This document shows positions 58,151 through 64,000 of a stretch of 64,000 nt of DNA, in pieces (positions within the stretch are counted from its first letter, which is position 1; every line of letters begins with the position of its first letter). Location of the stretch: positions 1-64,000 of the forward strand of contig CACWWZ010000003.1 of assembly GCA_902764705.1 (NCBI GenBank), written 5' to 3'. The notes beneath the pieces are model-generated. The model saw only the letters and a program-made list of their open reading frames with translations, had not been told where the DNA came from and made no database searches. The translations under genes were made by a program, and so were the position numbers. The stretch is from an uncultured Prevotellaceae bacterium (lineage in GTDB: Bacteria > Bacteroidota > Bacteroidia > Bacteroidales > Bacteroidaceae).

Positions 58151-59949
58151 TGTTTCGCAGCCTTTTTGCGCTGGTCGTGGTCGAGGATAATCTTGCGCAT
58201 GCGCATAGATTTGGGAGTAACCTCGACGAGTTCGTCTTCCTTGATATATTCGAGACACTCCTCCAACGACATAACGACCTTAGGAATGATACGTGCCTTA
58301 TCGTCGGTACCGGAGGCACGGACGTTGGTCAACTGCTTGGCCTTGCAGACGTTTATGACGAGGTCGTTATCGTGGACGTGTTCACCAACCACCTGACCCA
58401 TATAGACGTCCTCGCCCGGATCAATGAAGAACTTGCCGCGATCCTGAAGTTTGTCGATAGCATAGGCAAAGGCGTTACCCGTATCCATCGAAATCATAGA
58501 GCCGTTGACGCGACGCTCAATTTCGCCCTTGTAAGGCTGATACTCCTTGAAGCGATGGGCCATGATAGCCTCACCTTGTGAGGCGGTAAGCACGTTGGTG
58601 CGCAGACCGATGATGCCGCGGGAGGGGATGTCGAACTCGATATTCGTACGTTCGCCCTGACTCTCCATCGACGTCATTTCACCCTTACGGCGCGTAACCA
58701 TATCGATCATCTTTGATGCAAACTCCTCGGGAACATTAATAGTGAGTTCCTCAATGGGTTCGCACTTCTGCCCGTCAATCTCCTTATATATTACCTGTGG
58801 CTGGCCTACCTGTAACTCGTAACCCTCGCGACGCATGGTTTCGATGAGCACGGAGAGGTGCAGCACGCCACGACCAGAGACAATCCACTTGTCGGTAGAG
58901 TCCTTGAAGGGCGCCACATGCAGGGCGAGATTCTTCTCTAACTCCTTCTCCAGTCGGTCGTTGATGTGACGCGAGGTGACGAACTTACCCTCCTTGCCAA
59001 AGAACGGCGAGTCGTTGATGCAGAACAGCATCGACATCGTTGGCTCGTCGATGGCAATGGGCGGCAGGGGATCGGGATTTTCCAGGTCGCAGATGGTGTC
59101 ACCAATCTCGAACTTCTCGAGTCCGATGACTGCACAGATATCACCGCAATCGACCTGGTCGATACGGCTGTGACCCATACCGTCGAAGGTGTGCAGCTCC
59201 TTGATCTTCGTCTTCTCCATCGAACCGTCGCGGTGGGCAATGGTGACCTGCATACCGTCCTTCAGTTGGCCGCGATGTACACGACCCACGGCGATACGTC
59301 CCGTGTACGAGCTGTAGTCCAACGACGTGATGAGCATCTGGGGCGTACCCTCAATCTGCTTGGGAGCGGGAATCACCTCGATAATCTTATCTAACAGATA
59401 GGTAATATCCGTTGTGGGCTTGTTGTAGTCCTCACCCATCCAGCCGTTCTTGGCCGAGCCATACACTACAGGGAAATCAAGCTGGTCCTCAGTAGCGTTC
59501 AGTGAGAACATCAGGTCAAAGACCATCTCATAAACCTCCTCAGGGCGGCAGTTAGGTTTGTCGACCTTGTTGACAACAACGATGGGTTTCAGACCGATCT
59601 GAAGGGCTTTCTGCAACACAAAACGCGTCTGGGGCATCGGACCCTCGAAGGCGTCGACAAGCAACAGACAGCCGTCGGCCATGTTCAGCACGCGCTCCAC
59701 TTCGCCACCGAAATCGCTGTGGCCCGGAGTGTCAATGATATTGATTTTCGTTCCTTTCCAGTTAATACTTACATTCTTCGAAAGAATCGTGATGCCTCGT
59801 TCGCGCTCCAAGTCGTTGGCATCCAACACTTGGCTCGACAGGTTCTGTCCCTCACGGAAAAGATTTCCTGCCAGCATCATCTTGTCCACAAGCGTAGTCT
59901 TGCCGTGGTCTACATGTGCAATAATTGCAATATTTCTGATATCCTGCAT
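58147..59949 (-). CDS. typA: Ribosome-associated GTPase TypA/BipA
   Basis: The 600-aa translational GTPase starts [19 protein letters not shown] with the P-loop AHVDHGKT, followed by DTPGH and NKVD, then EF-G-like domains III and V and the TypA-specific C-terminal domain ([20 protein letters not shown], then [10 protein letters not shown]). It helps ribosome assembly and adaptation to stress or cold. The start at 59949 matches the usual N-terminus; the frame runs 15 codons further upstream across the promoter. It is divergent from rpsO. Confidence 0.95.
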   Translation of the reverse strand: MQDIRNIAIIAHVDHGKTTLVDKMMLAGNLFREGQNLSSQVLDANDLERERGITILSKNVSINWKGTKINIIDTPGHSDFGGEVERVLNMADGCLLLVDAFEGPMPQTRFVLQKALQIGLKPIVVVNKVDKPNCRPEEVYEMVFDLMFSLNATEDQLDFPVVYGSAKNGWMGEDYNKPTTDITYLLDKIIEVIPAPKQIEGTPQMLITSLDYSSYTGRIAVGRVHRGQLKDGMQVTIAHRDGSMEKTKIKELHTFDGMGHSRIDQVDCGDICAVIGLEKFEIGDTICDLENPDPLPPIAIDEPTMSMLFCINDSPFFGKEGKFVTSRHINDRLEKELEKNLALHVAPFKDSTDKWIVSGRGVLHLSVLIETMRREGYELQVGQPQVIYKEIDGQKCEPIEELTINVPEEFASKMIDMVTRRKGEMTSMESQGERTNIEFDIPSRGIIGLRTNVLTASQGEAIMAHRFKEYQPYKGEIERRVNGSMISMDTGNAFAYAIDKLQDRGKFFIDPGEDVYMGQVVGEHVHDNDLVINVCKAKQLTNVRASGTDDKARIIPKVVMSLEECLEYIKEDELVEVTPKSMRMRKIILDHDQRKKAAKQ

Positions 59950-59983
59950 AACTAAATTACGTAATTCTTCTCTTTTTCGGCTG

Positions 59984-59991
59984 CAAAGGTA
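59984..59991 (-). promoter_or_regulatory. -7 promoter box of typA
   Basis: TACCTTTG on the minus strand, 34 nt before the typA ATG. Confidence 0.6.
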
Positions 59992-60033
59992 CACATTTTC
60001 TGCGAATTATTTGCGGGAATCATAAAAAAGTTG

Positions 60034-60041
60034 TACCTTTG
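60034..60041 (+). promoter_or_regulatory. -7 promoter box of rpsO
   Basis: TACCTTTG. Transcription from here gives a leader of about 105 nt before the rpsO ATG. Confidence 0.65.
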
Positions 60042-60045
60042 CAGC

Positions 60046-60152
60046 CGCATTTCGGAAAATCCGGAGCATTTGACGACGTAAACCGCCCGTGATTAGGCAG
60101 GGAAAGCGTCCGAAAGATGTTATTGCAAAAGTTATAATCACAATTAAACATT
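60046..60152 (+). promoter_or_regulatory. Structured rpsO leader, possible S15 autoregulation site
   Basis: The leader is long for this genome and can form several short stems: CGGA-AAA-TCCG, and GACG paired with CGTC enclosing GCC/GGC. Ribosomal protein S15 represses its own mRNA through structured leaders in several bacterial groups, each with a different RNA fold. Only the length and base-pairing potential support the call here. Confidence 0.35.
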
Positions 60153-60422
60153 ATGTATTTAGATCAAGCTAAGAAGACTGAGATCTTCGGCCAGTATGGC
60201 AAGAACGCCCAGGACACTGGTTCAGTAGAGAGCCAGGTTGCCCTGTTCACCTTCCGCATCAAGCACCTCACCGAGCACCTGAAGAAGAATCACAAGGACT
60301 TCGGTACAGCACGTGCACTGACCAAGATGGTAGGTCGCCGTCGTAAGCTCCTGAAGTACCTCTACAACAAGGACATCAACCGCTATCGTGAACTGATCAA
60401 GGCTCTCGGTCTGCGTAAGTAA
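60153..60422 (+). CDS. rpsO: 30S ribosomal protein S15
   Basis: The 89-aa protein has the S15 signature across its length (TGSVESQVALFTFRIKHLTE, MVGRRRKLLKYLYNKDINRY) and normal size. S15 binds the 16S rRNA central domain early in 30S assembly. It is a single-gene transcript with its own promoter, a long leader and a strong terminator at 60448-60473. Confidence 0.98.
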   Translation: MYLDQAKKTEIFGQYGKNAQDTGSVESQVALFTFRIKHLTEHLKKNHKDFGTARALTKMVGRRRKLLKYLYNKDINRYRELIKALGLRK

Positions 60423-60447
60423 TTCGCCAGTAGTAGGACTTACAAAT

Positions 60448-60480
60448 AAAGGCTCGCTTTTCAGCGAGCCTTTAATTTGT
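60448..60480. terminator. Bidirectional terminator between rpsO and the 57-aa gene
   Basis: AAAGGCTCGCT and AGCGAGCCTTT form an 11-bp perfect stem with a TTTC loop, followed by AATTTGTT on the plus strand and TTTATTTG on the minus strand. Confidence 0.88.
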
Positions 60481-60482
60481 TA

Positions 60483-60656
60483 CTAAAACAGTAACCTTCT
60501 CATTTCTTCAAAGTCTTCTGAGTTCCCGTTGAATTCGGGAGCTCCGGGAGGATCGTTGTCTCCACCTGGGGTCATCACACTGCCTGCCAACAGCGGCGTC
60601 GTGTCATGGATGAAAACGACATCCATACGAGGGAGTTCATACATTTTCTTTTTCAT
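60483..60656 (-). CDS. 57-aa small protein with LLAGS motif
   Basis: This short open frame reads MKKKMYELPRMDVVFIHDTT, then PLLAGSVMTPGGDNDPPGAP and an acidic tail ending EEMRRLLF. Support: a strong Shine-Dalgarno sequence (AAGGAGGA, 7 nt before the ATG), a start 13 nt after the stop of the secreted-protein remnant, and a bidirectional terminator right after its stop. Small proteins with a MKKxYxxPxxxV opening, an LLAGS-like centre and a Gly/Asp/Pro-rich end are common and unnamed in Prevotella. It has no signal peptide. A secreted or processed peptide is conceivable, but nothing here shows a processing enzyme. Confidence 0.65.
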   Translation of the reverse strand: MKKKMYELPRMDVVFIHDTTPLLAGSVMTPGGDNDPPGAPEFNGNSEDFEEMRRLLF

Positions 60657-60669
60657 AGCACGTTCCTCC

Positions 60670-61485
60670 TTACTTTATAACGACCTTTTTACCATTCACG
60701 ATGTACAGACCCTTCGTGGGCTGGCTAACACGCTGTCCAGCGAGGTTATAGACCTCACCTCTTCCGTCTTCCATCTGGCTTCTTACATCATTGATGCCCG
60801 TTGTTCCATTTTCCATGAACGAGAAGTTCGGAGCGTAGCTGATGCCGTCCTTTGCGGTAGCACGCAGTATCCAGCGATATGGGCCTACGGTGACCGTAGT
60901 TCCCTTACAAATATTGCCATTCACGCTGACATAGTAGAACGGATTCTCTGTCGTTGCCGTCGTGTTGGCATACGTTCCATAGAAATCGTAGGTAGCCGTT
61001 GTGGTCGATGTCTGAAGCACGGAAGCATCGGTCTTCGCCAGCAAGGTAGCGAGTTCTGTAGTGAATTCATAATCTGTCACGGCCCCCTTTGGACGATAGA
61101 CATATGGCTTATTGCCATAGAGTACATCACCAGCAGCCATCGGGTTCAGGAAGATATACACATCATCACTTGCCGGATTCTCGCCTGGCTGTGCAGCATT
61201 GGCAATCATGTTGATCTTGAAGAAGTCGAACTTCGCGAGGTCAGCAGCCGTAATAGTATAGTCGAATGGAACGAACCAAGCCTGATACTTACCCACGCGC
61301 TCTTCTCCAAGCGTCTTCTTATAGGTTGCCGAAGCTACTTCAGTGTTCTCGGTAATTGAATAGCCGCTATCGTCAGACAGTTCAACATCTTGAGCGGAGA
61401 AGTTTACTGTCAAGAACTGGGCAAAGGCACGGTAATAAGTTCTGGAGTAATTGCTGGTATAACTGATATTGAACGGTCGGGCACC
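60670..61485 (-). pseudogene. 5'-truncated secreted protein with Prevotella C-terminal tail
   Basis: The frame is open from a stop at 61486-61488 down to 60670, but there is no ATG near its beginning; the first usable codon is a TTG at 61413 and no signal peptide is present. The sequence is typical of the C-terminal part of large secreted Prevotella proteins: YKKTLGEERVGKYQAWFVPF, INMIANA, and the ending VYNLAGQRVSQPTKGLYIVN plus GKKVVIK, which resembles a cell-surface or type IX-like sorting tail. The N-terminal portion appears lost. A -7 box remains at 61634-61641. The 57-aa gene follows 13 nt later. Confidence 0.6.
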
Positions 61486-61633
61486 TCACGACGGCTGCGC
61501 CAGATGAGCACGCCACAAACCAGACTTGCCAGCACGGACATCGTGTCGACTTCAATCTTCAGTTATGTTTGCAGGTCGTATGTCATAAGGCTACGCGTTT
61601 CATTATGCCATTTACGTTGTGATTACGCGGTAG

Positions 61634-61641
61634 CAAAGATA
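61634..61641 (-). promoter_or_regulatory. -7 promoter box before the truncated secreted-protein gene
   Basis: TATCTTTG on the minus strand. It is followed by short interrupted frames (including a 43-codon one from about 61541), not by an intact N-terminus, so it may now serve the 57-aa gene through a long leader. Confidence 0.45.
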
Positions 61642-61719
61642 CGAATATTTATCGGAAGTTCCAAATTATAGAGCAGATTTTTGTTCTATTGCACAAAAAT
61701 GATGGGGTTTCTATCCCCC

Positions 61720-61785
61720 CGAGGTAACACGTGCAGACTCTCGAGGCAACACATGCAGACTCCCGAGGCAACACGTGCAGGCTCC
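61720..61785. repeat. 22-bp tandem repeat, three copies
   Basis: Units beginning CGAGGTAACACGTGCAGACT, CGAGGCAACACATGCAGACT and CGAGGCAACACGTGCAGGCT are exactly 22 bp apart. They lie in the gene-free stretch 61486-61953, which otherwise holds a promoter box and a second tandem repeat. Confidence 0.9.
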
Positions 61786-61890
61786 GGCAGGAATAAAGAG
61801 AGGTGCCTGCTAAAAGGTTGTCAGGTGTCGGATAAAAGGTAGTAAGACTACGTGCAAAGTTAAATCTGCGACATCGTTTGTTAAATCATT

Positions 61891-61950
61891 GCCAATGATT
61901 GATAAATCTAAGGCAATGATTGATAAATCCAAGGCAATGATAGCAGTAAA
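61891..61950. repeat. 21-bp tandem repeat, about three copies
   Basis: Units beginning GCCAATGATTGATAAATCT, GGCAATGATTGATAAATCC and GGCAATGATAG start at 61891, 61912 and 61933. The array ends 4 nt from the stop codon of the PAS kinase gene on the minus strand. Confidence 0.88.
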
Positions 61951-61953
61951 TCC

Positions 61954-64000
61954 TTACCCTTCGAGGTCTTTCATTTCGAGGGGAATCCAGAACCAGAAGG
62001 TGGAGCCGATGCCCTCGTCGCCCGTGACGCCAATTTGTCCGCCACACCTTTCGACGATAGCCTTACAGATGGATAGTCCGAGACCTGTACCCTGCACAAA
62101 GTCGTTGAGCTTGACGAAACGCTGGAACACAGACTCCTGCTTGTCTTTGGGAATACCCGTTCCTGTGTCTTCGCAATAGAAATAGAGTCCTTTCCGTCCA
62201 TTGCCGTCATTACTCATTTCACCTCTCTCATTCATCATTTGCTGGCAATAGCCGACCTTGATGTGTCCCTGTTTGGTGTACTTGACGGCATTAGTCACGA
62301 AATTGGTAAGCAATTGCTGCAGTCGTCCCTTGTCGATGAGCGCCATGCACGTCGTGTATGGATTGTCTTTTAGGAACTCCACGCCCGGTTCCTGCACGCG
62401 CTGTGCCAGCGTCTGACAGATGTCGTCGAAGACACTCGACACATCGAGCATCTCAGGTTCTATGGCCAGCGACTGTCCCATGCTGGAGGCTTCGAGAATG
62501 TCGTTGATGAGTCGCAGCAACATGTCGCAGTTGTTGCGGATGATACGGATGAACTCATGGCGTTCCTTGCTGTCCTCGACTACCTGGAGCAGACTGCTGA
62601 AGCCCACAATGGCATTCAGCGGGGTGCGAATCTCGTGCGTCATATTGGCCAGGAAGGCGGCTTTCATGCGGCCGGAATCCTCGGCACGGGAACGCTCCTT
62701 GCGCAACTGCTGCTGAGCCTGCATGAGGTCGGTAACGTTGCGGGCAATGCCGAAATACTCAGTGAGTTGCCCCTCTTCGCTAAAAAACGGAACACCCGAA
62801 ACAGCGTACCACGTCGGCTGGTCATCGAGTGGTGTGCGGTCGAAGGGAAGTATCGTGCTGTAAACCTGGCTCTGCTGCATGGCGCCCTGTAACTCGACTA
62901 AGGCCTTCTGGCGGGCATCGGCATTGATGGTTTGTACGTAGTCCTCCAGTGTCTCGCTGTACTCTACCTCTCCTGGGGTGCGCGTCATGGTAATGAGGTT
63001 CGTAGATATGCGGAAGCGCCAGATGTACATCTTTCCCTCCTCCAGAAGGTAACCCAGCTGCTTTTCATAGCGTTTGATTTGCTCGTTGACAGCATGCAAC
63101 TGGCGGTCGTGCTCACGCTGCTCCAAATACATATCACGATCAGCAGACACGTCGCGACATGAAACGATGTAGTAAACGAGACGGTCGTCGTCATCAATGA
63201 CGGGGCGTATGCGCGTCTCGACATACGTGTCGATTCCCAACGCAGGATAGTGAACGCGCCGGCAAATGTGAAGCGGTTCGCGGGTGCCGGGGAGGTATTC
63301 GCCCCTATGACCAGGATCGTCGAAAAACGATGTCTTGCGGAAATACTGTTCCGTTTTCTCGTCCATATGAACCAGTTCGCGCATCTTCTTGTTGCAATCC
63401 AGGAAACGGCCTGTGGAATCGTAGAACGACATGGCGAGGAGGTTTGTGTCGAAGATCTTCTGGTAACGGCTGGCCATCAGGCGGTTATGCTGTTCTTCCT
63501 CCAGTTCGCGGGTAATGTCGCGGCCACTGTAAACGATGTGCGTGGGTTTGCCGTCCTCGCGTTCAATCATCGCGCCACCCAGAACATCGAGCCAATTAGG
63601 CTCCTCGTCAGTACCCAGATTCACATGGTACTGGTATTCGCAGTGGTCTATCTCGCCAGCCTTCATGCTTTCGTTCAGATTGTGAAGTTGCATGTCCTGA
63701 TTGCCAGCCATACGCTTCAGGAAATCCTGTCCAGTCATCGGGAAGGGCAGCAGATGGCCATAGCGGTTGTGCAGCATATAGTTGCTGAGATCAAGTTCGA
63801 TGACATAGTATTCTCCCATGTCGAGCGCTTTGTCCATCATTTGATGAAGGTCGTTATTCCTACGGACGGCTTTCTTGACACGAGTTGCCGTAAAGCGGCT
63901 CAGCAGGAATACGACAACGCCGGCAATGGCCAACCCTACGAGGATAAAGATGGCGACAGGTGACTCGTCGTCGTGTATGCGCTCAGGATGGAACCATTTG
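61954..64000 (-). CDS. Membrane-bound multi-PAS sensor histidine kinase, partial
   Basis: The frame is open to the window edge, so the N-terminus is outside; at least 682 residues are visible. It begins with an extracytoplasmic stretch and a transmembrane helix (VAIFILVGLAIAGVVVFLLS), followed by three PAS-like regions, a DHp domain with H-box FLANMTHEIRTPLNAIVGFS and an ATPase domain with FVTNAVKYT, CEDTGTGIP and GTGLGLSICKAI. The TTG at 63933 is internal, not a start. No response regulator is attached or adjacent in the window. Its kinase core closely resembles that of the 3148-4431 kinase. Confidence 0.9.
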   Translation of the reverse strand, partial: KWFHPERIHDDESPVAIFILVGLAIAGVVVFLLSRFTATRVKKAVRRNNDLHQMMDKALDMGEYYVIELDLSNYMLHNRYGHLLPFPMTGQDFLKRMAGNQDMQLHNLNESMKAGEIDHCEYQYHVNLGTDEEPNWLDVLGGAMIEREDGKPTHIVYSGRDITRELEEEQHNRLMASRYQKIFDTNLLAMSFYDSTGRFLDCNKKMRELVHMDEKTEQYFRKTSFFDDPGHRGEYLPGTREPLHICRRVHYPALGIDTYVETRIRPVIDDDDRLVYYIVSCRDVSADRDMYLEQREHDRQLHAVNEQIKRYEKQLGYLLEEGKMYIWRFRISTNLITMTRTPGEVEYSETLEDYVQTINADARQKALVELQGAMQQSQVYSTILPFDRTPLDDQPTWYAVSGVPFFSEEGQLTEYFGIARNVTDLMQAQQQLRKERSRAEDSGRMKAAFLANMTHEIRTPLNAIVGFSSLLQVVEDSKERHEFIRIIRNNCDMLLRLINDILEASSMGQSLAIEPEMLDVSSVFDDICQTLAQRVQEPGVEFLKDNPYTTCMALIDKGRLQQLLTNFVTNAVKYTKQGHIKVGYCQQMMNERGEMSNDGNGRKGLYFYCEDTGTGIPKDKQESVFQRFVKLNDFVQGTGLGLSICKAIVERCGGQIGVTGDEGIGSTFWFWIPLEMKDLEG

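Noticed and set aside
61414-61541. 43-codon frame beginning MSVLASLVCGVLIW before the truncated secreted-protein gene
   Set aside because: It overlaps the remnant in another frame, where the remnant reads like real protein (YTSNYSRTYYRAFAQF). No ribosome-binding site was seen, so it was not called a gene.
61720-61950. CRISPR-like repeats
   Set aside because: Units are directly tandem with no spacers and no cas genes are present.

Overview
The window reads as chromosome of a Bacteroidales bacterium, most likely a Prevotellaceae member. Three things point there. Nearly every gene start not inside an operon has a Bacteroidetes-type -7 box (TAnnTTTG) upstream. Bacteroidetes-restricted families are common (DUF5686, DUF4954, DUF4421, DUF3836, GSCFA, Fkp, a giant propeller/AraC regulator). 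One secreted protein ends in the Prevotella-style 'VYNLAGQRV...KGLYIVNGKKVVIK' tail. No phage, insertion sequence, CRISPR array or rRNA was seen. One tRNA (initiator Met) is present.

Layout. 1-4.4 kb: a partial Cys-rich gene containing a 22-bp tandem repeat, then a DUF5686 outer-membrane protein behind a PAS histidine kinase (minus strand). 4.5-12.2 kb: a plus-strand run rlmL, dipeptidyl peptidase, serB, purD and two membrane proteins. 12.3-19.1 kb: kdsA and kdsD (Kdo supply for LPS), a 1252-aa regulator that looks like a hybrid two-component system stripped of phosphotransfer chemistry, and an exported phospholipase-D-like protein. 19.1-22.2 kb: a lipoprotein/TPR-protein pair (minus). 22.3-25.8 kb: radA, queC, fabG and a TetR regulator. 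26 kb: initiator tRNA. 26.1-36.6 kb: GH28, DUF3836, hflX, DUF4954, an M16 protease and GH51. 36.7-42.5 kb: class I fumarase, an M6 protease, clpB. 42.6-49.5 kb: a minus-strand rhamnogalacturonan operon (aldo/keto reductase, GH2, GH105, GH106). 49.6-55.5 kb: GSCFA, Fkp (GDP-fucose salvage), YfhO. 55.6-60.5 kb: mtnN and luxS tail to tail, DUF4421, typA, rpsO. 60.5-64 kb: a 57-aa small protein behind a truncated secreted protein, two tandem-repeat arrays, and a partial PAS kinase.

Two themes deserve attention. First, the window is peppered with short arrays, typically four 7-nt units plus a 5-nt partial unit (33 nt). They occur between genes (often touching the upstream stop codon or lying over predicted -33 promoter positions) and also in frame inside mtnN, hflX and the DUF5686 gene; 33 nt is exactly 11 codons. 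Related 8-, 9- and 10-nt arrays and small hairpins occur in the same two settings, including inside clpB, fkp, rlmL and radA, and one seems to encode the core of a signal peptide. Second, the regulator at 14.1-17.9 kb keeps sensor and DNA-binding ends but has Glu for the H-box His, no ATPase domain and Lys for the receiver Asp, suggesting one-component transmembrane signalling.

Pathway logic: plant pectin side-chain breakdown (GH28, GH51, GH2/GH105/GH106), cell-surface glycan building (Kdo, GDP-fucose, YfhO) and the activated-methyl cycle (MtnN then LuxS). Assignments rest on motif recognition alone; no database search was run.
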